Numbered from the stretch's first letter, positions 34,538-43,485 are shown. The stretch is DNA of 64,000 nucleotides from Alphaproteobacteria bacterium (GCA_025350465.1 JANXXU010000011.1:26888-90887), one strand, 5' to 3'. Translations and numbers: made by a program. The notes: generated by a model from the letters alone, not told the origin.

Positions 34538-35119
34538 ATGCCTCCAGCCGCCGCCGAACCGCAAAGCGCCCCCGACCGTGAAGCGCTCGCCGACCTCGTC
34601 GAGGCTATTGCCGTCCAGGGCGATCGCTCCGCGTTCGCCGACCTCTTTCGCCACTTCGCGCCGAAGATCAAGGGCTATCTGGTCAAACTCGGTGCCGGCG
34701 CCCAGGCCGAAGAATTGACGCAGGAGGTGATGTTGACGGTGTGGCGCAAGGCGGCGACCTTCGATCGCAAGCGGGCGTCCGTTTCAACATGGCTTTTTAC
34801 CGTTGCCCGCAACCGGCGGATCGACGCGATCCGAAAAGAGCGCCGCCCCGAACTTGACCCCCTGGATCCGATGCTTGTGCCGGAGCCGCCGCAATCGCCC
34901 GACGATCGGCTGCAGGCGATCGATCGCGAAGCGCGCGTCGCGCAAACCATCAAGGGTTTGCCTCCCGAGCAAGCCGAACTCTTGCGCCAGGCGTTCTATC
35001 TCGCCAAATCACACAGCGAGATCGCCGGCGAAATGAATTTGCCGTTGGGTACGGTCAAGTCGCGCTTGCGCCTCGCCTTCGGCCGCTTGCGCAAGGTTCT
35101 GGAGGGAGAAGACGCGTAA
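34538..35119 (+). CDS. ECF sigma factor (ChrR-partnered)
   Basis: A 193-aa sigma-70 family member with region 2 (residues ~30-100: FRHFAPKIKGYLVKLG, then EELTQEVMLTVWRKA and WLFTVARNRRID) and region 4 (residues ~135-190: LPPEQAELLRQAFY, then HSEIAGEMNLPLGTVKSRLR). It overlaps the downstream anti-sigma gene by one nucleotide (TAATG), and that partner is ChrR-like, so the pair resembles the Rhodobacter RpoE/ChrR singlet-oxygen switch. ECF genes of this type are usually autoregulated, but I could not identify the promoter with confidence. Confidence 0.92.
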   Translation: MPPAAAEPQSAPDREALADLVEAIAVQGDRSAFADLFRHFAPKIKGYLVKLGAGAQAEELTQEVMLTVWRKAATFDRKRASVSTWLFTVARNRRIDAIRKERRPELDPLDPMLVPEPPQSPDDRLQAIDREARVAQTIKGLPPEQAELLRQAFYLAKSHSEIAGEMNLPLGTVKSRLRLAFGRLRKVLEGEDA

Positions 35120-35775
35120 TGCCGGTTCATCATCCCTCATCCGACCTCTTGTGGTCCGTCGCCGCCGGTCAAAAGACGCCGGCCGTGCACAAGATCGTGT
35201 TGGCCCACGCCTCGATGTGCAGCGCCTGCCGCGTTCAGCTCGATCAGCTTGAGGCGGTCGGCGGCGCGCTGCTCGAAGACGAAGTGGGCAGCGCCATGAG
35301 CGAAGGCGCGCTCGACCGTGCACTCGTTGCGACTGCCGCGGAGCACGGCATGGGCACGCCGGCGGCGACGCCGGACTGGATCAACTCAGTGCCGGCCGCC
35401 GTACGCGAACTCGCGGCCGAGGCAGCCCGCAGCCCCTCGCACGCGGTATCAAAGGGGGCGCCGTCCCTCAATTTGATGAACGCGATGGCCGCCAATCGCG
35501 AGACGATCGAGTTGTTGCGCATCGAGCCCGGTAAAGCGATAGCGGCCCACGCTCACGACGGGACCGAATACACGCTTGTCTTGACCGGCGCCTTCCGTGA
35601 TCAGCGCGGCGTCTTCGCGCAAGGCGATCTGGCCATCAGCGATGCGCGCCACACGCACCGCCCCGTCGCCGAGCCGGGTGAGACGTGCATGGCGCTGATT
35701 GCGACGACCGCGCCGCTGCGTTTCAAAGGTCCACTGGGTTTGCTCCAGCGCGTCATGACGCTCGGACGCGGTTGA
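35119..35775 (+). CDS. chrR: ChrR-type zinc anti-sigma factor with cupin domain
   Basis: A 218-aa cytoplasmic anti-sigma factor. The N-terminal zinc site is H30-x3-C34-x2-C37 with an extra histidine pair at residues 4-5, matching the ligand pattern of Rhodobacter ChrR. A C-terminal cupin domain follows (AHAHDGTEYTLVLTGAF, then GDLAISDARHTH). In the known system the first domain holds the sigma factor and the cupin domain is needed for release by singlet oxygen. Start overlaps the sigma stop, ensuring balanced synthesis. Confidence 0.92.
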   Translation: MPVHHPSSDLLWSVAAGQKTPAVHKIVLAHASMCSACRVQLDQLEAVGGALLEDEVGSAMSEGALDRALVATAAEHGMGTPAATPDWINSVPAAVRELAAEAARSPSHAVSKGAPSLNLMNAMAANRETIELLRIEPGKAIAAHAHDGTEYTLVLTGAFRDQRGVFAQGDLAISDARHTHRPVAEPGETCMALIATTAPLRFKGPLGLLQRVMTLGRG

Positions 35776-35785
35776 GCTGCTGCAC

Positions 35786-36796
35786 ATGAATCCCATTCTC
35801 GTCGAGGTGACGCGCGGCAGCCGGATCGAGAGCGCTCATCGCGGCGCGATCGCAATATGCGACGCGCGCGGCCGCGTGTTCGGCGGCTGGGGCGACATCG
35901 AAGCGGCCGTGTATCCGCGCTCCGCCTTCAAGTCGCTGCAAGCTTTGGCATTGGTCGAAAGCGGCGCGGCCGACGCCCTCGCGATCAGCCAAGAGGAGCT
36001 GGCACTTGCCTGCGCCTCACACAGCGGTGAGACGATGCATGTCGAGCGCGTCGAACATTGGCTTGAACGAATCGGATGCCGAGAAAGCGACTTGGCGTGC
36101 GGACCGCATCTGCCGCTGCACGAACCGTCGGCGCATGCGATGATCCGCGAGGGACGCAAGCCTTGTCGTCTTCACAACAATTGTTCGGGCAAGCACACCG
36201 GGTTCCTATCGTTGGCGCAGCACCTAGGTGTTTCGACTGCGAATTACGAGCGTCCCGATCATCCTGTGCAGCGGCTGATACGCATGACGATCGCCGAAAT
36301 GAGCGATCTCAAGCCTGACGACATGCCCGTCGCCATCGATGGCTGTGCCGCGCCGAACTACGCGATCCCGCTGCGGAATTTGGCAAAAGCAATGGCGCGG
36401 CTTGGCGATACGAATGCGCTCGCCCCGGCGCGCGCCGCTGCCGCGCGCCGGCTCGTCGATGCATGGCAAGTGCATCCGCTACTCGTTTCGGGCACCGGCC
36501 GCTCCTGTGCGGATATGATCCGTGCCGCGACGGGCCGCACCGTCGTCAAGACTGGCGCGGAAGGCGTGTTCACGGCCGTGTTGCCCGAGCGTGGATTGGG
36601 AATCGCGCTCAAGATCGACGACGGCGCGACGCGCGGCGCCGAAACGGCTATGGCGCGCCTCCTCGTGCTGCTAGGCGTCGCGGACGAATCGTCTGAACTC
36701 ATCGCCAAGCATTTGAGACCGGCGGTGCGAAATTGGCGCGGCGATGAAGTTGGTGAGCGCCGCACCAGCGCGGCGCTCGAAAACCTCGCGACCTAA
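35786..36796 (+). CDS. L-asparaginase, rhizobial type (Asparaginase_II)
   Basis: A 336-aa enzyme of the family first known from Rhizobium etli, unrelated to the E. coli enzymes. The serine-lysine tandem is S46-AF-K49, the second conserved pair is C133-SG-K136 in NNCSGKH, and the third is the cysteine of DGCAAPNY near residue 187. These correspond, with a constant shift of two, to the residues I recall for the R. etli enzyme. It hydrolyses asparagine to aspartate and ammonia. Begins 10 nt after chrR, so could be in its transcript; shares its stop region with the convergent DUF6491 gene (4 nt). Confidence 0.88.
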   Translation: MNPILVEVTRGSRIESAHRGAIAICDARGRVFGGWGDIEAAVYPRSAFKSLQALALVESGAADALAISQEELALACASHSGETMHVERVEHWLERIGCRESDLACGPHLPLHEPSAHAMIREGRKPCRLHNNCSGKHTGFLSLAQHLGVSTANYERPDHPVQRLIRMTIAEMSDLKPDDMPVAIDGCAAPNYAIPLRNLAKAMARLGDTNALAPARAAAARRLVDAWQVHPLLVSGTGRSCADMIRAATGRTVVKTGAEGVFTAVLPERGLGIALKIDDGATRGAETAMARLLVLLGVADESSELIAKHLRPAVRNWRGDEVGERRTSAALENLAT

Positions 36797-37176
36797 TGCG
36801 CGGGTGCGCTCGCGGGAGTCGCCCCGCGCGGCGGCAGCTTCTCGATCGATTGAATGACGCAGATATCCTGGATGCCATGGCGCTGTCCAAAGACGATGCG
36901 ATCGCCTGGGCTCACGCAAATGCCCGGGTGCGTCTCCAACTTGGCAAAGAAGGCGTCGCGCGACTCACGGCAATCGCCGACAAACGTGACCTTGTAACGG
37001 CTGACCCCGACTTCGATGACGGCCGTCTGGTTATCAACGTACTCCCAACCGCGCACCCGGTCGGTGAAGGCGCAGCCTTGATCAGGCTTGGCCTCGTCGG
37101 CAAGGGCTGAGAACGTGCCGAGCGCGAGCACACCGGCGACGGTCAAGGATGTGCCTTTCGATAATGACAGGCTCAT
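36793..37176 (-). CDS. DUF6491-like exported protein
   Basis: A 127-aa protein with a signal peptide (cleavage near ALADE) and a small beta-rich domain with four cysteines: GCAF, GDCRES, GICVSPGD and DICVI. The spacing suggests two disulfides and resembles the DUF6491 family. The C-terminal tail is Pro/Ala-rich. No function is known. It converges on the asparaginase gene with a 4-nt overlap and lies divergent from the quinone reductase. Confidence 0.68.
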   Translation of the reverse strand: MSLSLSKGTSLTVAGVLALGTFSALADEAKPDQGCAFTDRVRGWEYVDNQTAVIEVGVSRYKVTFVGDCRESRDAFFAKLETHPGICVSPGDRIVFGQRHGIQDICVIQSIEKLPPRGATPASAPAH

Positions 37177-37300
37177 GGGAAATGGTCCCTCGTTGGGTGG
37201 CGCCCGTGTCGACGCGCGGCTTGGCGTTTGACTTTGCCTCGCTTAACGTTTCGCCCCTGAACGCCATCTGAATGCAACATCACGATACGGAGAGTTCCCG

Positions 37301-38299
37301 ATGAAAGCCGTTCTCTGCAAGGCCTATGGTCCTCCGGACAGCCTCGTGATCGAGGAGGTGTCGAGCCCCAAGCCCGGCGATGGTCAAGTTTTGATCTCAG
37401 TCAAGGCAGCCGGCGTGAATTATCCCGATGTGCTGATCATTCAGAACAAATACCAATTCCGCCCGCCATTGCCGTTCTCGCCCGGCGGCGAAGTGGCGGG
37501 CGTGGTCAAGGAATTGGGGTCTGGTGTCACCAACGTGAAAGTCGGCGACCGTGTCATCGGGTCGACCGGCTGGGGCGGTTTCGCCGAAGAAGCCCTTGCA
37601 CCCGCCGCGCGCTGCATTCCGTTTCCCGCGAACATGGACTTCGCAGAAGCTTCGGCGTTCGTGATGACCTACGGAACGTCTCATCACGCGCTGAAAGATC
37701 GCGCGCGCATAAAACCTGGCGAGTCGCTGCTCGTGCTGGGTGCCGCTGGCGGTGTTGGTCTCGCGGCGGTGGAACTGGGCAAGGTGATGGGCGCACGCGT
37801 CATCGCCGCCGCTTCGAGCCAAGAGAAGGTCGACCTTTGCCTGAAGCATGGCGCCGAGGCTGGTGTTGTCTATCCTGCGGGCCCGCTCGACAGGGACGGA
37901 CAAAAGAAGCTTGCCGACGAATTCAAAAAGGTTCTCGGCGGCGACGGCGCGAACGTCATTTATGACGGGGTCGGTGGAACTTACGCCGAGCCCGCCTTGC
38001 GTTCGATCGCGTGGGAAGGCCGTTATCTGGTTGTCGGCTTTCCCGCGGGCATTCCCTCGATCCCGCTGAATCTGACACTGTTGAAAGGCTGCCAGATTGT
38101 CGGCGTGTTCTGGGGTGCGTTCACGGCGCGCGAACCCAAGCACAACCAAGCCAATCTGCTGGAGCTGATGGATTGGGTCCGCGACGGCAAGCTCAAGCCA
38201 TATGTTTCGAAGCGCTATCCGATGGCGCGCGCCGCTGATGCGCTCAACGATATGGAAGCGCGCAAGGTGATGGGCAAAGTCGTTCTTACGATGGGCTGA
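37301..38299 (+). CDS. NADPH:quinone oxidoreductase, zinc-free MDR family
   Basis: A 332-aa medium-chain reductase. The N-terminal GroES-like half carries VKAAGVNYPDVLIIQ and PGGEVAGVV. The Rossmann half carries VLGAAGGVGLAAVELGK, the NADPH-binding loop of quinone reductases. Zinc-binding cysteines of alcohol dehydrogenases are missing, as expected for the Qor branch. It probably reduces quinones or enoyl compounds. The stop overlaps the convergent DUF1232 gene by 14 nt. Confidence 0.9.
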   Translation: MKAVLCKAYGPPDSLVIEEVSSPKPGDGQVLISVKAAGVNYPDVLIIQNKYQFRPPLPFSPGGEVAGVVKELGSGVTNVKVGDRVIGSTGWGGFAEEALAPAARCIPFPANMDFAEASAFVMTYGTSHHALKDRARIKPGESLLVLGAAGGVGLAAVELGKVMGARVIAAASSQEKVDLCLKHGAEAGVVYPAGPLDRDGQKKLADEFKKVLGGDGANVIYDGVGGTYAEPALRSIAWEGRYLVVGFPAGIPSIPLNLTLLKGCQIVGVFWGAFTAREPKHNQANLLELMDWVRDGKLKPYVSKRYPMARAADALNDMEARKVMGKVVLTMG

Positions 38300-38663
38300 T
38301 GCGCGGCTCGGGGCGCAGGAGGGCGCGGCGCGCTGCGGCGCGATGTTCCGGCCGCATATAACTGCAGGCGATGCCGATGGCCGTCGCAAGGACGGTCGCG
38401 TCGTCGGTGTAGCCAAAGCCCGCGATGAAGTCGGGGATCAGATCGAACGGCAGGACGAAATAAGCGAGCGCCGCGATCAGTGCGGCGCGCGCCGGCAGAG
38501 GCGTCGCTGGGTCAACGGCGCAGAAATAAGCGGCAACCAGGTCCTCGGCGAACGGCACGTGGCCTACCAGGCGCCGCAACTTGCGCCAAAAACCTTCGTG
38601 CACGGTGCGTTCGTTGCGCTCGAGGACCGCCGGAAGCTGAACGTGTGCAAAGTCTAAGCTCAT
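38286..38663 (-). CDS. DUF1232 (YkvA-like) protein
   Basis: A 125-aa protein with the DUF1232 core ALIAALAYFVLPFDLIPDFI in one hydrophobic segment, followed by GFGYTDDATVLATAI. Upstream, the helix FWRKLRRLVGHVPFAEDLVAAYFCAVDP completes the family pattern. Function unknown. Together with the next gene it forms a short minus-strand unit opposed to the quinone reductase; the two genes are 9 nt apart. Confidence 0.88.
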   Translation of the reverse strand: MSLDFAHVQLPAVLERNERTVHEGFWRKLRRLVGHVPFAEDLVAAYFCAVDPATPLPARAALIAALAYFVLPFDLIPDFIAGFGYTDDATVLATAIGIACSYMRPEHRAAARRALLRPEPRISPS

Positions 38664-38672
38664 GTGGAAAAC

Positions 38673-38900
38673 TCATCTACGAAACAGCCAGAACAACAGC
38701 GACACCGCCGCACTGATCACGAGCGACGTCGCGATCGGAATGTACAGGCGGAAGCTTTCGCGTTCGATCACGATGTCGCCCGGCAGCCGCCCAAACCCGA
38801 ATCTCGAAAGGATAGGCCACAGCAAGCCGACTGCAACCAGTGCGAGCCCCAGGCCGATGAGAATACGCGAAATATCCATATCTAGCTGGCTTTTGAACAT
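38673..38900 (-). CDS. DUF2905 small membrane protein
   Basis: A 75-aa protein with two membrane helices and, between them, the family signature GFGRLPGDIVIERESFRLY. The ATG at 38900 is preferred because GGAAGG lies about 5 nt upstream; a second ATG at 38879 would give 68 aa. It precedes the DUF1232 gene on the same strand and is divergent from an SDR gene. Function unknown. Confidence 0.85.
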   Translation of the reverse strand: MFKSQLDMDISRILIGLGLALVAVGLLWPILSRFGFGRLPGDIVIERESFRLYIPIATSLVISAAVSLLFWLFRR

Positions 38901-38972
38901 CTGGCCTTCCGTCCCGAAGGCCGCTAAGAGAACGCTCTTAAGCCATTGAATATAGGCGGAAGGACGGGATTT

Positions 38973-39758
38973 ATGCAGCTCAATCGTTCGGTCACGGCAG
39001 TCGTCACGGGGGGCGCGTCGGGTCTGGGTGAGGCGACAGCACGCGAGCTCGCCGGGGCAGGCGTACGGGTCGCGATCTTCGATCTGAACAAGGATCGCGG
39101 CACCAAACTCGCGACCGAAATCGACGGCGTCTTTTGTGAGGTCAACGTCGCCAACGAGCAAAGCGTAATCGACGGCTTTGCCAAAGCCCGCGCAGCGCTC
39201 GGTCAGGAACGCCTCCTGATCAACTGCGCGGGTACCGGCATCGCCGTTAAAACGGCGTCGCGCAAGAAAGACACGAACGAAGCCGTGCCTCATCCGATCG
39301 ATCAATTCGATCGCATCATCCAGATCAATCTTATCGGCACCTTCCGTTGCATCTCGAAAGCCGCGGCCGGCATGTTGTTGCTCGAGCCGGTCACCGAGGA
39401 CGGCGAACGCGGCGTCATCGTCAACACCGGTTCTGTCGCCGCTGAAGACGGTCAGATCGGTCAGGCGGCGTATTCGGCGTCAAAGGGCGGGATCGTCGGA
39501 ATGACGCTGCCCATCGCGCGCGATTTGTCGCGCGACGGCATCCGCTGCTGCACGATTTTGCCGGGTCTCTTCAATACGCCGCTATTCGGCGCCGCGCCCG
39601 ACGAACTAAAGCGCAGTCTCGGCGCGCAAGTGCCGTTTCCGTCGCGGCTTGGCCATCCCTTCGAATACGCCAAGCTCGCGCGCCACATTTGCGAAAACTC
39701 GATGCTCAACGGTGAGACCATTCGCTTGGACGGCGCCATTCGCATGGCGCCGCGCTGA
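38973..39758 (+). CDS. SDR family 3-hydroxyacyl-CoA dehydrogenase-like enzyme
   Basis: A 261-aa short-chain dehydrogenase of the HSD17B10/type II HADH group. The cofactor loop is TGGASGLG near residues 10-17, followed by DLNKDRG and INCAGTGIA. The catalytic serine lies in NTGSVAAEDG and the YxxxK as YSASK. The family-specific ending INLIGTFRC and RLGHPFEYAKLARHI is present. It probably oxidises short 3-hydroxyacyl-CoA in fatty-acid or branched amino-acid breakdown. It has a good SD (GGAAGGA) and is followed by the BON-OmpA gene after 9 nt. Confidence 0.9.
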   Translation: MQLNRSVTAVVTGGASGLGEATARELAGAGVRVAIFDLNKDRGTKLATEIDGVFCEVNVANEQSVIDGFAKARAALGQERLLINCAGTGIAVKTASRKKDTNEAVPHPIDQFDRIIQINLIGTFRCISKAAAGMLLLEPVTEDGERGVIVNTGSVAAEDGQIGQAAYSASKGGIVGMTLPIARDLSRDGIRCCTILPGLFNTPLFGAAPDELKRSLGAQVPFPSRLGHPFEYAKLARHICENSMLNGETIRLDGAIRMAPR

Positions 39759-39767
39759 GAGAGCGTG

Positions 39768-41345
39768 ATGCGCGCGCTCGTATTTCTTGTTGCCGTGGTC
39801 GCGCTGGGCGCGGTCGCCTTCTATACGATTCAAACCTATCCACCGGTCGTCGAAGCGGATCTAAAGCAGCGCTCGTCGGACGCGCTGGCTGCGGCCAATC
39901 TGACTTTTGCGAAGGTCGATGTTGCAGGCCGGGTCATTACCCTCTCCGGCGAGGCGCCGAGCCCGACGGCAAAGGAAGATGCCGTCAAAGTGGCGGGCGA
40001 TGTTTGGGGCGTTCGCAATGTCAACGACGCTCTCGTTGTCAATTCGACCGCTTCGCAGCCGGTCGCGCCGCAAGCCGTCATCGGACACGTCGCGCGAGTT
40101 TCTGACCAACCCTCCGTTGCGCCACCTTCGTCTCCGCACGAGGAAACCCCGTCGCCGGCCGACGCCGAGCCGCCGTCCGCCGCCCTGCCCACGGTGGAGG
40201 CAATGATCGACCCTGCTCTGGCGCCACCTGTCGATACTGGGCCAGCCGAGCCCACATTGCCTTCCCCGCCGGTTGCACCGCCGATTGAGGCAAAGCCGGC
40301 ACCGTCCGAAACCGCGGCGGCCATTACGCCCCATGCGCCATCGACGGCTGTTCCTGCGCCGGCACTGCCTCCAGCGGCATCGGCACCGACGGCCGCCGTT
40401 ACCCAGGGGGTCACCGCCGGACTAACGGCCGCGGTACACCCGCCGGCGCCGGCACCGCCGTTGGCACCTGCCGTCGTCCTGCCACCGGTCTACCGATTGG
40501 AGGCTCACGTCGAGGGTAAGCGCATCGAGCTTCAAGGTGTGGTCTCGACGCCCTCCGCGCAGCGCGCTCTTGTCGCGCATGTCCGGCGTCACATTCGTCG
40601 GGCCCAAATCGTCGATTCATTGACAGTCGCTCATACGAAGCCGGACCGGGATTGGCTTGGTGTTGCACGCACGGGATTGTCGCAACTTGCGCACCTCGAC
40701 ACCGGCTCCTTGCGTTTGGATGGCCGAACGGTAGCGATCAGCGGTCGGCCGAAAAGCGACGATGATCGCGCCAGCGTTCTCGCCGCGCTCAACGAACTTC
40801 CGAGTGGCTACACGTCGACGGTCCTTTTGGAACGCAAGCAAGACGTTGCACCTCCCACGCCGGCCGTCGTGGCGCTTGTATCGCCGCCGGTCGAAGCGCC
40901 AAAGCATGCACCGGCGAGGTCGAAACCAATTGCGGCGAGTTACAGGACCGCATCGGCCCCTGCGCCAGCGACGGGGTTCCTCTCCGCCGCATGTCGCCGT
41001 CGCTTTGGCGATGTGCTGCCGCGCGTGGCGGTCGTCTTTGAAAGCGGTTCATCGCGCGTTCAGTCGACGGCGGCTGCCGCGTTGGATGAGTTTGCGCGCG
41101 CCGCGCGCAACTGTCCGGGCGCGCGCGTTCGCCTAACGGGTCACTCGGACACAGAGGAAGTGCCGCCGAGGGCAACACGTTTGTCGCGCGAACGCGCCCT
41201 CGCCGTGCGCGAAGCATTGGCGGCGCGTGGGATCTCTCGCGCAAACGTCAGTGTCGCAGGTAGCGGCGGCACGCGTCCTGCGTTCAGCAATAACACGGCT
41301 GACGGCCGCGAAAATAATCGCCGCGTCGAATTTTCGGTTTGGTAG
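39768..41345 (+). CDS. BON and OmpA-like domain envelope protein
   Basis: A 525-aa protein: N-terminal membrane helix (residues ~3-22), a BON-like module (~30-90: FAKVDVAGRVITLSGEAPSP), and a ~150-residue Pro/Ala/Ser-rich linker. A second and third BON-like segment follow (~245-360: EAHVEGKRIELQGVVSTPS, and GSLRLDGRTVAISGRPKS), then a second Pro-rich linker and a C-terminal OmpA peptidoglycan-binding domain (~415-525). The OmpA part has LTGHSDTEEV, LSRERALAVREAL and NRRVEF. It would reach from the inner membrane to peptidoglycan. Only 9 nt after the SDR gene. Confidence 0.85.
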   Translation: MRALVFLVAVVALGAVAFYTIQTYPPVVEADLKQRSSDALAAANLTFAKVDVAGRVITLSGEAPSPTAKEDAVKVAGDVWGVRNVNDALVVNSTASQPVAPQAVIGHVARVSDQPSVAPPSSPHEETPSPADAEPPSAALPTVEAMIDPALAPPVDTGPAEPTLPSPPVAPPIEAKPAPSETAAAITPHAPSTAVPAPALPPAASAPTAAVTQGVTAGLTAAVHPPAPAPPLAPAVVLPPVYRLEAHVEGKRIELQGVVSTPSAQRALVAHVRRHIRRAQIVDSLTVAHTKPDRDWLGVARTGLSQLAHLDTGSLRLDGRTVAISGRPKSDDDRASVLAALNELPSGYTSTVLLERKQDVAPPTPAVVALVSPPVEAPKHAPARSKPIAASYRTASAPAPATGFLSAACRRRFGDVLPRVAVVFESGSSRVQSTAAAALDEFARAARNCPGARVRLTGHSDTEEVPPRATRLSRERALAVREALAARGISRANVSVAGSGGTRPAFSNNTADGRENNRRVEFSVW

Positions 41346-41367
41346 TGCATCGAGGTTGAGCGGCGTC

Positions 41368-42150
41368 ATGGATTATCTGGTTGTCGAGATTCTGATCCCG
41401 TTGATCGCCGCGTTTGTCATCGGCTTGGTCGCCGGCCCCTTGATACGCTCGTTGGGACCGGCTCGCGGCGCCGGCGGAGATCGAGCCGCGATGGCTGAGA
41501 GTTTGGCGGCCGCGCGCGAGACCGAGGCGCGTCATCTGCGCACGGAAGTCGCCAGCTTGACGGAGCGTGTTCGCATCGCCGAAGCAGAAGCCGCGGCCGC
41601 TCAAGCCGAGGTCGCTCGCACGGGTGTTCAGCTGAGCACGACGCGCACGGATCTTTCCCGCAAGATCGTCGCGCTTGAGGAAGATCTCGCGGCGTTGAAG
41701 CGGTCAAAGCCGCTTGTCTTGTCGCAAGTGATGGAGGCGCCCCCCGTGGTACCAAGCGTTGCAGTCGCGCCAAGCGTTACCGTCACCCCGGCTGTCGCGG
41801 CCGTGTCTCCTTCTCCCCCGCCCGCAGTAACGCCAATCGCGTCGGTCTCGCCGCCGGCGCCAGTTGCCCCGGCTCCGACTCCGATCGCAGCCGTGGCGGC
41901 GTCGGTCTCGCCGCTTGCATCCCTTCCGCCGGATGATCTGAAGGAAATCGTTGGTATCGGTCCCATCCTTGAGCACACGCTGCAGAGTCTCGGACTCAAA
42001 ACCTTCGCGCAGATTGCGACAATCACGCCCGAGGACGTCGCGATGCTGATCGTCAAGGTCGACTCCTCGATCGCGGAGCGTGTGCTGCGCGAGCGCTGGG
42101 TCGAGCAAGCACGCGATCTCTACGCGAAGAAATACGGACAAGCTGCTTGA
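41368..42150 (+). CDS. Membrane-anchored coiled-coil protein with helix-hairpin-helix domain
   Basis: A 260-aa protein. One membrane helix at residues ~7-27 is followed by a heptad-rich coiled coil (~45-115, rich in Ala/Glu/Arg) and a Pro/Ala/Val linker. The C-terminal domain has DLKEIVGIGPILEHTLQSLG, a helix-hairpin-helix of the type seen in DUF4332 and related proteins. HhH modules often bind DNA, but in membrane proteins of this type they may mediate protein contacts. The ATG at 41368 is the only start giving the anchor first. It lies 22 nt after the BON-OmpA gene. A hairpin follows. Confidence 0.75.
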   Translation: MDYLVVEILIPLIAAFVIGLVAGPLIRSLGPARGAGGDRAAMAESLAAARETEARHLRTEVASLTERVRIAEAEAAAAQAEVARTGVQLSTTRTDLSRKIVALEEDLAALKRSKPLVLSQVMEAPPVVPSVAVAPSVTVTPAVAAVSPSPPPAVTPIASVSPPAPVAPAPTPIAAVAASVSPLASLPPDDLKEIVGIGPILEHTLQSLGLKTFAQIATITPEDVAMLIVKVDSSIAERVLRERWVEQARDLYAKKYGQAA

Positions 42151-42153
42151 GCT

Positions 42154-42183
42154 GCACCGATTCGGCGTTTGTCGAATCGGTGC
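42154..42183 (+). terminator. Perfect 11-bp hairpin after the HhH gene
   Basis: GCACCGATTCG at 42154-42164 and CGAATCGGTGC at 42173-42183 pair perfectly around 8 nt, three nucleotides after the stop codon. There is no T-run, so it may act as an mRNA-stabilising or Rho-assisted 3' end rather than a strict intrinsic terminator. Confidence 0.6.
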
Positions 42184-42394
42184 CCGGATTTGGTCGGGCT
42201 CGACCATCGAACTAAAAGGCGAATTTCTTGGGGACGGCGCACGATGGCGCCGTTGTGACGCAGGCCAACTTCGCGCGTGGCGGGCGAACGGCGCAGGTCG
42301 AACGGTCGGAACCGAAATTTGCCCGTCCAAAGTGCTGTGATATGGTCCGCGCCGCGCATACCTGCCAGCCACTCAACACCTAGGGGATAGAATC

Positions 42395-43192
42395 ATGAAT
42401 CGCACGCTCGTCATCGGCGGGCTCGTTGCCCTTGCGGTCCTGCTGGGGCTTGGGTCGTGGCTGCTCGTGGGCGGCCGCAAAGACAGCTCGACAACCTCGC
42501 AAGAGGCGACGATTCCGGAAGGGCCGATGGCGCTCAATCCGGTGTCGGTCATTACCAAGACCGGAACGACCGAAGGCTCCGACAATCGAACACTCAACAT
42601 CTTGTTCAGTGACTTTGAGCTGCGTGGCTCGAACCACGAGGTCAAGACGGCTGTTTTCTCGACCACCTGGCATGTCAAGCTGCAGCCCGGTGAGCGGGTC
42701 GCTGTCGCCACCGCCGATGTCAAAGGCTTCATGAGTTCATCCGCAGCGCAACCGCAACCTGCCGCACAGCCTGCCGCCGCGCCGAGTTCAACGGAAGCGA
42801 CCGGCACGACGACTCAGCCCGCGGCAACGCCGACACCCCCTCCGCCGCCCAAGCCGGTCGCCGGTGAGGGCATCGCCACCGTCTATGTCTCCGTTGCCGG
42901 CACGGCGTCATCGTCGCAGTGGAGGGATTCGAACGGCGAAGGCTCCGATCGCATCCAGACCCAGGCGGCTGTGTTCGGCGATCCGGCGCACGAGCTGCGC
43001 AATGGCGGCGAAATTCCGGTGACGGTGACGGTCGAACTTAATGCCAACGGCTCGACCGAGTCCGTCGCCAAGATTCATTCGGTCGACTTGCGCTTGTTCG
43101 TGGACAACGTTCCGGAAGCGGCGCCCGCCCCGACGACCGAACCGGCTGCGCCGCCCGCACCTGCGCCGACGCCGGCTCCGACCAATCCTTAG
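42395..43192 (+). CDS. Membrane-anchored two-domain protein with Pro/Thr linkers, unrecognised
   Basis: A 265-aa protein. A single membrane helix (residues ~5-25) is followed by a beta-rich segment (~40-110: [17 protein letters not shown]), a Gln/Pro/Thr/Ala linker, a second beta-rich segment (~165-245: [20 protein letters not shown]), and a Pro/Ala tail. The two segments do not look like clear repeats. I do not recognise the family; periplasmic placement is inferred from the anchor. It is third in a run of linker-rich envelope proteins and converges on the pterin dehydratase gene with a 4-nt overlap. Confidence 0.7.
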   Translation: MNRTLVIGGLVALAVLLGLGSWLLVGGRKDSSTTSQEATIPEGPMALNPVSVITKTGTTEGSDNRTLNILFSDFELRGSNHEVKTAVFSTTWHVKLQPGERVAVATADVKGFMSSSAAQPQPAAQPAAAPSSTEATGTTTQPAATPTPPPPPKPVAGEGIATVYVSVAGTASSSQWRDSNGEGSDRIQTQAAVFGDPAHELRNGGEIPVTVTVELNANGSTESVAKIHSVDLRLFVDNVPEAAPAPTTEPAAPPAPAPTPAPTNP

Positions 43193-43485
43193 AGACCGCC
43201 TGTGGCCTCATCCATTGCGCGGGCGAGCTTGACGTCCTTTTCCGTCAATCCGCCCGCGTCATGCGTGGTAAGCAACACGTTCACCGTGCGATAGACGTTC
43301 GACCACTCCGGGTGGTGGTCCATGCGCTCTGCAATCAGTGCAGCCTTGCTCATGAAACCGAACGCTTCGACGAAATCCTTGAAGACATAGGTCTTGGTGA
43401 TTGCGTCACGCTTTGCGTCGTGACTCCAGCCTTTGAGCTGCGCAAGCGCTTTCGTACGTTGCGCCGTGCCGAGCTTCGATGTCAT
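43189..43485 (-). CDS. 4a-hydroxytetrahydrobiopterin dehydratase (PCD/DCoH family)
   Basis: A 98-aa enzyme that dehydrates 4a-hydroxytetrahydropterin to regenerate the cofactor of aromatic amino-acid hydroxylases. The active-site signature [17 protein letters not shown] with its histidine pair is intact, and [17 protein letters not shown] ends the domain. The ATG at 43485 gives the normal family length; the frame is open further upstream but unsupported. No phenylalanine hydroxylase lies nearby. Shares its stop region with the preceding convergent gene. Confidence 0.9.
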   Translation of the reverse strand: MTSKLGTAQRTKALAQLKGWSHDAKRDAITKTYVFKDFVEAFGFMSKAALIAERMDHHPEWSNVYRTVNVLLTTHDAGGLTEKDVKLARAMDEATGGL

